A stretch of DNA of 64,000 nt from positions 537,522 to 601,521 of the forward strand of contig NZ_LMQP01000001.1 in the NCBI RefSeq assembly GCF_001425405.1, in the 5' to 3' direction. This DNA comes from Sphingomonas sp. Leaf412 (lineage in GTDB: Bacteria > Pseudomonadota > Alphaproteobacteria > Sphingomonadales > Sphingomonadaceae). This document shows, piece by piece, positions 45,882 through 55,426 of the stretch (positions are counted from its first letter, which is position 1; every line of letters begins with the position of its first letter). The translations under genes were made by a program, and so were the position numbers. Below the pieces are notes generated by a model. The model was not told the DNA's origin. It did no database searches and was given only the letters and a program-made list of their open reading frames with translations.

Positions 45882-46447
45882 TTCACGATCTCGTCCGCGA
45901 TGGCCGCCGGGGGCGTTTCGGGCAGCAGCGCCAGTGGCTTGCCCTGCGGGTCCATCAGATAGATCTGCCGCCCGTGATCCATCAGATAGCCGTTCCCATT
46001 CCCCCTCCCGCGCGCGAAATAGATGCCGAACGCCTTCGCAATCGCCGCGGTCTGCGCCGGGGTGCCGGTCAGCGCGACGAGGCGGGGGTGGAAATTGCCG
46101 GCGAACTGGCGAAGCACCGCGGGCGTGTCGCGCGCGGGATCGACGGTGATGAAGACCGGCACGATCCGCGCCGCCAGGGCCGCGTCCCGCTGCTCCAGCA
46201 CTTTCATCGCGGCGGAGATGTTCTGGACGTCGACCGGGCAGACATCGGGGCAGAAGGTGTAGCCGAAATAGACGATGCGATATTTGCCGGCGAGCTGCGC
46301 GTCGCCGAACGCGCGGCCGTTCTGGTCGATCAGCGCGATGGGCCCCCCGATCCGCGCGCCCTGCAACGGCGGGGAGGCGGCGGGCTGGGCGGAGCAGGCG
46401 GCCAGCGCCAGCAGCGCCGCCGCGAGCGGGAAGGGACGGTTGTTCAT
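45869..46447 (-). CDS. SCO1/SenC family copper chaperone lipoprotein
   Basis: A 192-residue thioredoxin-fold protein with a lipobox (LLALAACSA, Cys18) and the copper-binding YTFCPDVCP (Cys66, Cys70) with a downstream His in MDHGRQIYLMD. SCO proteins deliver copper to the CuA site of cytochrome c oxidase. First gene of a three-gene leftward unit with YcgN and YgjP. Divergent from the ankyrin gene over 60 bases. Confidence 0.92.
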   Translation of the reverse strand: MNNRPFPLAAALLALAACSAQPAASPPLQGARIGGPIALIDQNGRAFGDAQLAGKYRIVYFGYTFCPDVCPVDVQNISAAMKVLEQRDAALAARIVPVFITVDPARDTPAVLRQFAGNFHPRLVALTGTPAQTAAIAKAFGIYFARGRGNGNGYLMDHGRQIYLMDPQGKPLALLPETPPAAIADEIVKWAR

Positions 46448-46507
46448 GGCCGCGGCAGACTTGGTCCGTTATAGCCCCGCCCGCAACCCCATGGATTCCC
46501 GTCGCCC

Positions 46508-47095
46508 ATGCGCCTTCGCCTTGCCCTCGCCTCCCTCCTCCTCGCCGCCGCGCCCGCAAGCGCGCAGCAGCAGTCGCAGAGCTACAAGTTCCTGGAAGCG
46601 ATCCGGAAGGCCGACGGCAATGCGGTGATCGGGATTCTCGACCAGCCGGGGCAGACGATCATCAATACCCGCGACGTGAACTCGGGTGAAAGCGCGCTCC
46701 ACATCGTCGCGAAGCGCGGTGACATGACCTACACGCAATATCTGCTCGCGCGCGGCGCGGACATCAATGCGCGCGATTCGCAGGGCAATACGGCGCTGAT
46801 GCTGGCGGTCGAGGCGGGGCATGCGGATGTCGTCGACCTGCTGGCGTCGCGGCGCGCGAACGCGAACCTGGGCAACAAGGCGGGGGAGACGCCGCTGCTT
46901 CGGGCGGTGCAGCGGCGCGACCTGGCGCTGGTGCGCGCGCTGATCGCCGCGGGCGGGAATCCGGACCAGACCGATTACAACGGCACCTCCGCGCGCGGCT
47001 ACGTCGCCGCCGATCCGCGCGCAGGCGCGATCGCGAAGGTGATGGCGGAAACGAAGAAGAAGGCGCCGGCCAACGTATCGGGCCCGCGCCTGTAG
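46508..47095 (+). CDS. Exported ankyrin-repeat protein
   Basis: A 195-residue protein with a signal peptide (LRLALASLLLAAAPASAQ) and three to four ankyrin repeats (SGESALHIVAKRGDMTYTQYL; QGNTALMLAVEAGHADVVDLL; AGETPLLRAVQRRDLALVRAL). Presumably periplasmic. Partners unknown. It is the only rightward gene between about 44.8 and 54 kb, in a block otherwise directed away from the predicted origin. Confidence 0.88.
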   Translation: MRLRLALASLLLAAAPASAQQQSQSYKFLEAIRKADGNAVIGILDQPGQTIINTRDVNSGESALHIVAKRGDMTYTQYLLARGADINARDSQGNTALMLAVEAGHADVVDLLASRRANANLGNKAGETPLLRAVQRRDLALVRALIAAGGNPDQTDYNGTSARGYVAADPRAGAIAKVMAETKKKAPANVSGPRL

Positions 47096-47102
47096 AGCGC
47101 GC

Positions 47103-47618
47103 TCAGAAGGGCTGTACCGCCTCCGGATCGTGCACCGCGATAAGTCGCCGCGCGGCGCGGCGGGCGAACGCGAGGGTACATCGCTTGCGCACCGGGGCCG
47201 CCAGTGGATCTGTCCGCGCCTCGCGCAGGATCGCGGCGTCGTAACGGTCCGCGACGATCAGGCCCGTCCGCTCGGGAAGGAAGGCCGCGCCATCGATCGG
47301 CGATGCGTCGAAGCCCGCCGGCACCGCCCAGTAGAAGCGGTCGCAATGCGCCAGATAATCCTGCCACTTGCCGTCGCCCAAGAGGTCGGCGCGCGACACC
47401 TTGATCTCCACGATCACGATCTGTCCGCGCGAATCGAGCGCCATCAGGTCGGCACGGCGCCCGCCGTCCAGCGGCACCTCGGGGATGGCGGTCAGTTCGT
47501 GGCGCAGCAGCATACGCGTGACGCCACGCGCGACGTCGATGGCGCACAGCGCCTCGCTGGCAGGGTCCAGACACGACACGGGCGGCGAAAGCATCGCCGC
47601 CCGTATAGAACGATTCAT
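47103..47618 (-). CDS. mmcB: MmcB family DNA repair protein
   Basis: A 171-residue protein with a restriction-endonuclease-like core (RRADLMALDSRGQIVIVEIKVSRADLLGDGKWQDYL: D and E-x-K motif). MmcB in Caulobacter is induced by DNA damage and helps repair. The start is uncertain: ATG 47618 or ATG 47594; no clear Shine-Dalgarno for either. Convergent with the ankyrin gene. Confidence 0.85.
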   Translation of the reverse strand: MNRSIRAAMLSPPVSCLDPASEALCAIDVARGVTRMLLRHELTAIPEVPLDGGRRADLMALDSRGQIVIVEIKVSRADLLGDGKWQDYLAHCDRFYWAVPAGFDASPIDGAAFLPERTGLIVADRYDAAILREARTDPLAAPVRKRCTLAFARRAARRLIAVHDPEAVQPF

Positions 47619-47633
47619 GAACGCTGGGAAGTA

Positions 47634-48299
47634 TCAGCGATAGAACAGGTGGTTGCCGATCGCAGCGACCTTCACCTTCGCGCCGCCGGGGCGCGAGGTG
47701 TTGAAATACAGCGCGCGCTCCGCCGGGCCATCCCACGCATCCGCCATCGCGACCTTCGCCACCGCGACCGCGCGGCGCCAGTCGGCGTTGGTGGGGACGG
47801 GGGGGATGCGGCCGCCGCGGACGAAGCCGAACTGGCCACGCTGCGTGATGACGTCGCAGACGTTGTCGGCGAAGCGACCGGACTCGGCGCGGTTGAGGAT
47901 GACCTGCGCGACGCCGAGCTGGCCCGCGAGCGGTTCACCGCGCGATTCAAAGTAGATCGCGCCGGCCAGGCAGCGAACGGCCTCGTCCTCGGCATGCGCG
48001 GTCTGCGCAGCCACGGCGGCGGCGAGCGTGGGATAGGCAATCTTGTCGCCGGGCAGCGCATCCGGAGCCTGAAGCTCGACGGACGGCACCGAATCGTCGT
48101 CGGCGACGATGACGGCGGGGGTGATGGCCACGGGGGCGGCGATGGCGGGAACCTCGCCCGTAATGGCGAGTTGATTCAGCGGATGGACGCTGGTGACGAC
48201 CGACGCCTCGGTGGCGTGGGACGCGGTGCTCTGGGCGGCGATGCCGACGGACAGCAGGGAAACGGCCACCCAGCGGGCAGCACGCGTGAATAACGGCAT
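47634..48299 (-). CDS. SleB-type cell wall hydrolase
   Basis: A 221-residue exported protein. Signal peptide (RWVAVSLLSVGIAAQSTASHA), a variable Val/Ala/Pro region, and a C-terminal Hydrolase_2 domain (CLAGAIYFESRGEPLAGQLGVAQVILNRAES; catalytic Glu in YFESRGE), ending in the conserved GNHLFY. Cleaves peptidoglycan glycan strands as SleB-like lytic enzymes. The gene's upstream region (48300-48463) should hold its promoter. Confidence 0.88.
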   Translation of the reverse strand: MPLFTRAARWVAVSLLSVGIAAQSTASHATEASVVTSVHPLNQLAITGEVPAIAAPVAITPAVIVADDDSVPSVELQAPDALPGDKIAYPTLAAAVAAQTAHAEDEAVRCLAGAIYFESRGEPLAGQLGVAQVILNRAESGRFADNVCDVITQRGQFGFVRGGRIPPVPTNADWRRAVAVAKVAMADAWDGPAERALYFNTSRPGGAKVKVAAIGNHLFYR

Positions 48300-48463
48300 T
48301 CTAGCTCAACAACGTGCAGTTGGAACGTGATCCGATCGCCTGACCGCCCCGTTCAGGGCACCGACCGGTCTTGTATCCCCCCGACTGCGTAACCGGCGGG
48401 ATCGCACCCCGGCAGCACAACGCGAATTTCGATCAGGCCCCGTGTCCGGCGTGCTGCGCTGCG

Positions 48464-48817
48464 TCAACCACCGCAGATCGTTTCAGCGACGAATCGTTCG
48501 CCGCCTGCGATGGCCAGTTCGACGACCCATAGATCGGGATCGCGCGCGCGCCGGGCGCGCCAATAATCGTCCATCGCCGAATCGGTCGCGTCCGCAGGCC
48601 CCGCGGCCACCAGCGCATCCGCGTCGTCGAGCCCGCGCATCCGCTCCAGCGCGCGCATCCGCCCCTCCCCGCCGAAGCCCTCGCGCTCGTCCAGCAGCAC
48701 GAGGATCGCGCCCGTCTGCGGATCCCCGGCGGCGCGCACCGCGGCGAATCCGCCTGCGGCGTTCACGCGCCGGACCAGCGCCCCGACCGAAAGGTGGCTG
48801 GGCAGACGGTCGCTCAC
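48464..48817 (-). CDS. DUF1491 family protein
   Basis: A 117-residue cytoplasmic protein matching alphaproteobacterial DUF1491 (LPSHLSVGALVRRVNAAGGFAAV near the start; DDYWRARRARDPDLWVVEL near the end). Function unknown. GTG 48817 overlaps the stop of the thioesterase gene (GTGA). In the operon with a PaaI-like thioesterase, ptsN and hpf. Confidence 0.82.
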   Translation of the reverse strand: MSDRLPSHLSVGALVRRVNAAGGFAAVRAAGDPQTGAILVLLDEREGFGGEGRMRALERMRGLDDADALVAAGPADATDSAMDDYWRARRARDPDLWVVELAIAGGERFVAETICGG

Positions 48818-49266
48818 GCGGTGCGATACCCCGGCAGCGTCGCCAACGGGATGCGCGACCGCATGAACGTGCCCGTGCCGCGCGCCACCTCCTCGCCCTC
48901 GTCGTCGACCAGTCGCGCTTCCGCGACGAACACGCGCCGCTGCCCGCTGATCCAGCGCCCCTCCGCGGTCACCGGCCCCTGGCCCAGGGGCCGCGTCAGC
49001 AGCAGGCTGAATTGCGTCGTCAGCAGGAAACGGTCGGTGACCAGGCTGTTGGCGGCGTAGAAGGCCGCGTCGTCGAGCATCTTGAAATAGCTCGTCCCGT
49101 GCGCGGCGCCCGCGGCGTGAAAATGGCGTTCGTCGATCGCGAAATGAATGCGCGAGACACCCGCGGACGGGATTTCCAGCCGCGATTCGAACAGTCGATT
49201 GATCGGCGCGACCGCGTAGAGCGATTCGAGCGCGCGGAAATGCGCTTCCGCACCCTCAGGCGGCAT
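48814..49266 (-). CDS. PaaI/YbgC-type hotdog-fold thioesterase
   Basis: A 150-residue hotdog-fold protein. Seen: HFHAAGAAHGTSYFKMLDDAAFYAANSL, the helix and active-site region, then LTTQFSLLLTRPLGQGPVTAEG. Likely hydrolyses an acyl-CoA; substrate not inferable. Overlaps ptsN by 11 bases and the DUF1491 gene by four. Confidence 0.85.
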   Translation of the reverse strand: MPPEGAEAHFRALESLYAVAPINRLFESRLEIPSAGVSRIHFAIDERHFHAAGAAHGTSYFKMLDDAAFYAANSLVTDRFLLTTQFSLLLTRPLGQGPVTAEGRWISGQRRVFVAEARLVDDEGEEVARGTGTFMRSRIPLATLPGYRTA

Positions 49267-49732
49267 CGCGCGTCTCGTCGGCGGTCAGCAGCGCGTAGAT
49301 TGCGTCGCGTGATCCCGCACCGCGCAACTTGGCGATGAAGCCGCGGTCGCGGAATCGCCGCGCGACGCGGGCCAGCGCCTTGAGATGGGCGGCACCGGCG
49401 CCGGGCGGGGAGAGCAGGACCGCGACGATGTCGACCGGCTGATCGTCGACCGCGCCGAAATCGATCGGATGCGCGAGCCGCGCGACGAGGCCGACGATCC
49501 GCGTCAGCCCGGGCACGCGCGCATGGGGCAGGGCGATGCCGCCGCCGAACCCCGTCGACCCCAGCTTCTCGCGCGCGGTCAGCAGGTCGCCGATCGTGCG
49601 CGCGTCCACGCCCGGCCCCGCCGCCGCCGCCGCCAGCGCGCCGAGTTGCTGGAACAACGCCTTCCTCGTCGCCGCGGACAGGCCCACGGCGACGAGGTCC
49701 GGCGACACGAGGTCGCTGAGATCGGAGCTCAT
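49256..49732 (-). CDS. ptsN: PTS IIA-like nitrogen-regulatory protein PtsN
   Basis: A 158-residue EIIA-Ntr. Seen: phosphorylated His70 in GGGIALPHARVPG and REKLGSTGFGGG before it. It receives phosphate from PtsP/PtsO and controls potassium and nitrogen responses. Starts directly after the hpf stop, the conserved hpf-ptsN order; rpoN, often upstream, is not here. Confidence 0.93.
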   Translation of the reverse strand: MSSDLSDLVSPDLVAVGLSAATRKALFQQLGALAAAAAGPGVDARTIGDLLTAREKLGSTGFGGGIALPHARVPGLTRIVGLVARLAHPIDFGAVDDQPVDIVAVLLSPPGAGAAHLKALARVARRFRDRGFIAKLRGAGSRDAIYALLTADETRDAA

Positions 49733-49733
49733 G

Positions 49734-50336
49734 TTATCCGGCGCTGGCCTGTTCGCGCTGCGGCTCGACCCAGCCGATCGTCCCGTCGCCGCGGCGGTAG
49801 ACCATGTTGTACGAACCCGTCCCGGCGTTGCGGAACAGCAACGCCTGCGTGTTGCGCAGGTCCAGCATCATGACGGCGTCGGACACGCTGGCGTCGGGCA
49901 CGTCGACGCGCGTCTCGGCGATGACCAGCGGCGCGTCGCCCGCCTCGTCCTCGTCCACGCTTTCGGCGAACAGGGTGTAACCGGCGTTGTCGTACCCGCT
50001 CCGCTCCTGCTCCGCCTCGGCCGCGACCTGCGCGCCGTGATGGTCCTTCAGCCGGCGGACGTAGCGGCGCAGCTGCTTCTCGATCTTCTCCGCCGCGCCT
50101 TCGAACGACAAATGCGCGTCATGTGCGGCGTGCCGCCCCTTCAGGATCAGGCCGCGGGTGACGTGCGCGACGATGTCGCAGGTGAAACCGTTGTCGTGCG
50201 GCCCTTTCCCGAACGTGGCCTCAGACGAGATCGTGCGTGCGAAGTACTTATCGGCGATACCCTGGAGCCGGTCCTGGACATGCACCTTCAGCGCGTCGCC
50301 GATGGCAACCTGATGACCTGAAATCCGGATATCCAT
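49734..50336 (-). CDS. hpf: Ribosome hibernation-promoting factor, long form
   Basis: A 200-residue long HPF. N-terminal RaiA-like domain (about 1-105; DIRISGHQVAIGDALKVHV; HLSFEGAAEKIEKQLRRYVRRLKDHH), a linker, and a C-terminal dimerisation domain (about 145-195; DAVMMLDLRNTQALLFRNAGTGSYNMVYRRGDG). Dimerises 70S ribosomes to inactive 100S particles in stationary phase. Followed by ptsN with one base between. Confidence 0.94.
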   Translation of the reverse strand: MDIRISGHQVAIGDALKVHVQDRLQGIADKYFARTISSEATFGKGPHDNGFTCDIVAHVTRGLILKGRHAAHDAHLSFEGAAEKIEKQLRRYVRRLKDHHGAQVAAEAEQERSGYDNAGYTLFAESVDEDEAGDAPLVIAETRVDVPDASVSDAVMMLDLRNTQALLFRNAGTGSYNMVYRRGDGTIGWVEPQREQASAG

Positions 50337-50393
50337 GCTCGTCTCTCCTCTTGGTCGTACCGGTCGCGGGAGCGGCCGGCCCGACCACAGGCG

Positions 50394-51104
50394 TCAACCG
50401 GACGCCGCGGCCCCCCCGGGCCTCCCCTGGTACCAGACGGGCTCCTTCACCCGCGCCATAAACGCCGCATGCGCCGCCAGTTCCGCGGGCGGGACCGAAA
50501 ACACCCGTGGCGGGCGCGGCGTCGGCGCCGCGTGGACGGTCGTCGCGGCAATCGCGACCGGCGCCGTTTCCGCCAGCAGGCCCAGGCCGATCTGACGCCC
50601 GCCGTTCAGTTCGACGTACACCTGCGCCAGCAATTGCGCGTCCAGCAAGGCGCCGTGGAGGACGCGGTGCGACCGGTCGATGCCGTAGCGCGAACACAGC
50701 GCGTCGAGCGAATGCTTCGCGCCGGGATGGCGGGTCCGCGCGATCTGCAACGTGTCGACCATCCGCGTGCGGCAGACCGGATCGCGGCCGCAGCGTTGCA
50801 ATTCGCCGTTCAGGAAGGAGAAGTCGAAGCCCGCATTGTGCGCGACCAGCGGCGCGTCGCCGATGAAGTCGAGCAAGGCGGCGACCCCCGCGGCGAACAG
50901 CGGCTTGTCCGACAGGAATGCGTCGCTCAGCCCGTGGACCGCCTGTGCCTCCGCGGGCATCGACCGTTCGGGATGAAAATAGGCGTGGAAGGTGCGGCCG
51001 GTATCGACCCGATTGACCATCTCGACGCACCCGATCTCGACCAGACGGTCGCCGCCGGCGAAGCTGAGGCCCGTGGTTTCGGTGTCGAAGACGATCTCGC
51101 GCAT
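50394..51104 (-). CDS. dnaQ: DNA polymerase III epsilon subunit (proofreading exonuclease)
   Basis: A 236-residue DEDDh exonuclease. Seen: ExoI motif FDTETTGL, ExoII NAGFDFSFLNGEL, and ExoIII HGALLDAQLLAQVY with SLDALCSRYGI before it. The C-terminal 60 residues are Pro/Ala-rich, then a polymerase-binding tail. Next to coaE-aroE-maf-ppsR, the order found left of the Caulobacter origin. Confidence 0.94.
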   Translation of the reverse strand: MREIVFDTETTGLSFAGGDRLVEIGCVEMVNRVDTGRTFHAYFHPERSMPAEAQAVHGLSDAFLSDKPLFAAGVAALLDFIGDAPLVAHNAGFDFSFLNGELQRCGRDPVCRTRMVDTLQIARTRHPGAKHSLDALCSRYGIDRSHRVLHGALLDAQLLAQVYVELNGGRQIGLGLLAETAPVAIAATTVHAAPTPRPPRVFSVPPAELAAHAAFMARVKEPVWYQGRPGGAAASG

Positions 51105-51114
51105 GTCGCGACGG

Positions 51115-51708
51115 TTATCGGCGCTTGTCGGGGCATAGGCAAGCGACGAGGTCGCGGACCTGCGCGCGCGTCGTGTCCATCGCGACGTCGGTATGGATGA
51201 CGTGGTCGGCGCGCGCGCGCTTCTCCGCGTCGGGGGTCTGGCGCGCCAGGATGGCGTCGAACCGGTCGGGCGTCATGCCGGGGCGCGCCAGCGTGCGGGC
51301 GCGCTGCACGTCGGCGGCGGCGGACACGACGACGACGCGGTCCACCCCGCGCTCCCCCCCGGTTTCGAACAGGAGGGGAATGTCGAAGACGACCAGCGGC
51401 GCGTCGGCGTGGTCGCGCAGGAAATCGGCGCGTGCCTGCCCTACCGCCGGGTGCACGATCCCCTCCAGCGCCTTCATCGCGGCATCGTCGCCGAGCACCG
51501 CGGCGGACAAGGCGACGCGGTCCACCCCGTTCGCACCGGTCGTGCCGGGAAAGCGCGCCTCGATCGCAGGAACCACCGCTCCGCCCGGTCCCTGCAACCG
51601 GTGCACCGCCGCATCGGCGTCGAACACGGGCACGCCTTCGTCGCGGAACATCGCGGCGACGGTGGACTTGCCCATGCCGATCGAGCCGGTGAGGCCGAGC
51701 TTCATCAT
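51115..51708 (-). CDS. coaE: Dephospho-CoA kinase
   Basis: A 197-residue P-loop kinase for the last step of coenzyme A synthesis. Seen: [26 protein letters not shown] and [12 protein letters not shown]. Start ATG 51708 overlaps the aroE stop; dnaQ follows after 10 bases. Length and motifs normal. Confidence 0.95.
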   Translation of the reverse strand: MMKLGLTGSIGMGKSTVAAMFRDEGVPVFDADAAVHRLQGPGGAVVPAIEARFPGTTGANGVDRVALSAAVLGDDAAMKALEGIVHPAVGQARADFLRDHADAPLVVFDIPLLFETGGERGVDRVVVVSAAADVQRARTLARPGMTPDRFDAILARQTPDAEKRARADHVIHTDVAMDTTRAQVRDLVACLCPDKRR

Positions 51709-52517
51709 GCCAGCAGCAACCCGCGCAGTTCGTCGTCGTGCTCGCGCGGGGGCGCCGTGCCGAAGAACAGCTCGAACGCCAGCGCGGCCTGTCCGATCAG
51801 CATCTCCAGCCCGTCGACCGTGTCCAGCCCGCGCGCGCGCGCCGCGGCCAGCAGCGGCGTTTCCAGCGGGGCGTAGACGATGTCGTAGACCAATGCCTCG
51901 TCGGGGAGCGGCGACAGGTCGAGGTCGAGCGGCGCCTGCCCCGTCATGCCCAGCGAACTGGCGTTCACCAGCAGCGCGGCAGGGGGCAAGGGCGCGCCCA
52001 GCGGCACGACATCGCCCTTCAGCCCGAAATGCGTCAGCAGCCCGGCGGCCTTCAGCGGCGACCGGTTCATGACCGTGACCCGCCCGACGCCCACCTTCTC
52101 CAGCGCGAACAGGACCGCGCGCGCCGCGCCGCCCGCGCCGACCACCACCACCGGCGCGCCGGACAGGTCGAGGTCGGCGATGGGGGCGAGGAAGCCCGCG
52201 GCATCGGTGTTGGTGACGATGCAGTCCCCGTCCCCGGTGCGGAACAATGTATTCGCCGCGCCGATCGAGCCGCGCACGCCGCCGGGATCGGCGACATGGT
52301 CCAGCACCGCCGCCTTGTGCGGGATGGTGACGTTGCAGCCGCGCCAGTCGGGATCCGCCGTCCGGCCCGCGATCCAGGCGCCCAGATCGTCGGGGAAGAC
52401 GCGAGTGGCGCGGTAATCGGCGTCGATGCCCAGTTTCGACAGCCAGAAACCGTGGATCAGCGGGGATTTGCTGTGCGAAATCGGATCGCCGATCACCTCG
52501 GCATAGGCGCGGGCCAT
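51705..52517 (-). CDS. aroE: Shikimate dehydrogenase
   Basis: A 270-residue NADP enzyme of the shikimate pathway. Seen: [40 protein letters not shown] and the Rossmann motif [18 protein letters not shown] 52517 matches the usual N-terminus. A 58-base spacer with a 25-base repeat separates it from maf. Confidence 0.95.
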   Translation of the reverse strand: MARAYAEVIGDPISHSKSPLIHGFWLSKLGIDADYRATRVFPDDLGAWIAGRTADPDWRGCNVTIPHKAAVLDHVADPGGVRGSIGAANTLFRTGDGDCIVTNTDAAGFLAPIADLDLSGAPVVVVGAGGAARAVLFALEKVGVGRVTVMNRSPLKAAGLLTHFGLKGDVVPLGAPLPPAALLVNASSLGMTGQAPLDLDLSPLPDEALVYDIVYAPLETPLLAAARARGLDTVDGLEMLIGQAALAFELFFGTAPPREHDDELRGLLLA

Positions 52518-52530
52518 CACCGTCCGCCGC

Positions 52531-52555
52531 CGCGAATGTTGCGAATGTTGAGGCG
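52531..52555. repeat. 25-bp intergenic repeat, copy 2 (inverted)
   Basis: Exact reverse complement of 33231-33255. It occupies most of the short spacer between maf and aroE and contains the direct repeat GCGAATGTT. Confidence 0.8.
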
Positions 52556-52575
52556 GGAACGGGGTACGAGCGCGG

Positions 52576-53169
52576 TCATGCCGGCAGCACCTCGCGCTCG
52601 CGCAGGTATGACAATACCGGCAGCAGCGGCATTCCCAGCACGGTGAACTGGCTCCCCTCGACGCGGCTGAACAATTGCACCCCCGGCCCCTCGATCCTGT
52701 AGCATCCGACGCAGGCCCCGATCGCGGGCCATTCGGCATCCAGATACGCCTCCACGAAGGCGTAGGACAGCGGGCGGACGAACATCCGCGCGGTATCGAC
52801 GTGGCGCCATACCGCCTGCCCGTTCTCGGCGACGACCGCCGCGCTGACCAGGTCGTGGCGCTTGCCCGACATGCGCAGGAGGTGGTCGCGCGCCTCCTCC
52901 CGGCTGACCGGCTTGTCCAGGATCGTGCCGTCGTCCAGCACCACAAGGCTGTCGGACCCCAGCACCAACCGCCCCAGATGGCGCGCCGATACCTTCAGCG
53001 CCTTCAGCTCCGCCAGCGCGTCCGCCACGTCGCGCGGGCGCGCACCCGCCATCGCGGCCTTCAGCGCCGCCTCGTCCGCATGGGCGGGTTCGGCGACGAA
53101 GGGCACGCCCGCCGCCGACAGCATCGCGACGCGCGACGCGGATTGCGAGGCCAGGACCAGCACGCTCAT
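52576..53169 (-). CDS. maf: Maf-like nucleotide pyrophosphatase
   Basis: A 197-residue Maf/HAM1-fold protein. Seen: LVLASQSASRVAMLSAAGVPF, LVLGSDSLVVLDDG and DKPVSREEARDHLLRMSGKRHDL. Hydrolyses non-canonical or modified nucleoside triphosphates. Start overlaps the ppsR stop (ATGA). Confidence 0.92.
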   Translation of the reverse strand: MSVLVLASQSASRVAMLSAAGVPFVAEPAHADEAALKAAMAGARPRDVADALAELKALKVSARHLGRLVLGSDSLVVLDDGTILDKPVSREEARDHLLRMSGKRHDLVSAAVVAENGQAVWRHVDTARMFVRPLSYAFVEAYLDAEWPAIGACVGCYRIEGPGVQLFSRVEGSQFTVLGMPLLPVLSYLREREVLPA

Positions 53170-53996
53170 TCGGTCTCCATCACGGGCTGTCCGCGGCGTT
53201 CGTTGACGAGACCGATGATCGCCGCCGCGGTCTCCTCGATCGAGCGGCGGGTCACGTCGATGACGGGCCAGCCATTGTCCGCGAACAGGCGGCGCGCGAA
53301 GGCGAGTTCGCGTACCACCGCCTCCTGATCGACATAGTCCGTCTCGGGCGCCTGGTGCAGCGACAGCAGCCGGTTGCGCCGGACCTGGATCAGGCGGTCC
53401 GCGCTCGTGGTCAGCCCGACGACCAGCGGATTCTTCAGCCGATACAGCAGCGCGGGCGGCGGGCTTTCGATCACGACGGGGATGTTCGCGGTCTTGAACC
53501 CGCGGTTGGCGAGGTAGATCGAGGTCGGCGTCTTCGACGACCGGCTGACCCCGGCCAGGACGATGTCCGCCTCCTCCCAATCCTCGTGCGCGATGCCGTC
53601 GTCGTGCGCGATCGTGAACTGGATCGCCTCCACCCGCGCGAAATAGGCGGCGTCGAGGACGTGTTGCCGCCCCGGACGCGCCTTCGCGGTCTGGCCCAGC
53701 ATTTCCGACAGCGCGTCGGTGACGGGATCGAGCGGCGCGACCGTGGGGAGGCCGAGCGCGCGGCAGCGGGTTTCGAGCGCGTTGCGCGTCGTGGGATTCA
53801 CCAGCGTGAAGATGACCAGGCCGGGATTCTGCGCGATCTCCTGACAGATGCGGTCCAGATGCGCCTCCGTCCGCACCATCGGCCAGAAATGGCGGACCGT
53901 CTCCACATCGTCATATTGCGCCAGCGCCGCCTTCGCGATGTTCTCCAGCGTCTCGCCGGTCGAATCCGACAGCAAATGGAGGTGCAACCGGTGCAT
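53166..53996 (-). CDS. Pyruvate, water/phosphate dikinase regulatory protein (DUF299)
   Basis: A 276-residue bifunctional kinase/pyrophosphorylase that controls PEP synthase or pyruvate phosphate dikinase by reversible threonine phosphorylation. Seen: LHLLSDSTGETLENIAKAAL at the N-terminus and the P-loop-like GVSRSSKTPTSIYLANRG. It is the gene next to the predicted origin, as the DUF299 gene is next to Cori in Caulobacter. Transcribed away from the origin. Confidence 0.93.
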   Translation of the reverse strand: MHRLHLHLLSDSTGETLENIAKAALAQYDDVETVRHFWPMVRTEAHLDRICQEIAQNPGLVIFTLVNPTTRNALETRCRALGLPTVAPLDPVTDALSEMLGQTAKARPGRQHVLDAAYFARVEAIQFTIAHDDGIAHEDWEEADIVLAGVSRSSKTPTSIYLANRGFKTANIPVVIESPPPALLYRLKNPLVVGLTTSADRLIQVRRNRLLSLHQAPETDYVDQEAVVRELAFARRLFADNGWPVIDVTRRSIEETAAAIIGLVNERRGQPVMETE

Positions 53997-54282
53997 CGCG
54001 GGTCAGCGGGAGCGATCTGTGGACAACATGGGGACAGGCGCTAGCGCAACCGCGCCGGACCGCCAAGCGCGACGCCGACGGTGGACGGAACGGGGTTTCA
54101 TCCACAAACCCGTCCACGCCGCCCGATATCCTCCACAGCCTGTGGATAACGGGGACGATTGAATCGAATCCGCGCGAGTCCGCGGGGCGCATGCGGTCAA
54201 GCTGTTGGCATTTGCGGGGCGGACGCCTAATCCCCGCTGCCAACGCGCCTACAACATCAACAACCTCTTTAAAGATTCCTTA
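53997..54282. other. Predicted chromosomal replication origin (oriC)
   Basis: The 286-base spacer between divergent ppsR and hemE. It holds one perfect DnaA box (54141-54149), two boxes with one mismatch (TTGTCCACA at 54018-54026 on the minus strand; TCATCCACA at 54098-54106), and a weak box facing the perfect one. GANTC methylation sites lie at 54161, 54166, 54176 and 54274. The hemE-proximal end (about 54245-54290) is AT-rich and carries a CtrA site. Gene neighbourhood on both sides matches the Caulobacter origin, and gene direction changes here. The origin could extend slightly into neighbouring genes. Confidence 0.8.
54141..54149 (-). promoter_or_regulatory. DnaA box, perfect consensus
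   Basis: TGTGGATAA, the complement of the DnaA consensus TTATCCACA. Just left of it lies TCCACA at 54132-54137, so the two face each other across GCC. Confidence 0.85.

Positions 54283-54283
<1 letters not shown>
54269..54283. promoter_or_regulatory. CtrA binding site overlapping the hemE start
   Basis: TTAAAGATTCCTTAA is an exact TTAA-N7-TTAA. Its last A is the A of the hemE ATG, and its spacer contains a GANTC site (GATTC). In Caulobacter CtrA sites in the origin repress replication and control hemE-side transcription. Confidence 0.7.
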
Positions 54284-55332
<1,049 letters not shown>

Positions 55333-55336
55333 CCTC

Positions 55337-55402
55337 CGTTCGGGCTGAGCGTCGTCGAGGCCGATGCGCGACGTCGGGTGCATGCCCTTAGGGCGAACGG
55401 GT
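55337..55402. repeat. 33-bp dispersed repeat, copy 2, with inverted half
   Basis: Positions 55337-55369 (start CGTTCGGGCTGAGCGTCGTC) match the family at 35325 and 59253. An imperfect inverted half (CCTTAGGGCGAACGG) follows near 55387-55401, so the spacer after hemE can fold into a long stem. Confidence 0.65.
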
Positions 55403-55426
55403 TGTTTTCCGGATGAGGGGTAGATG

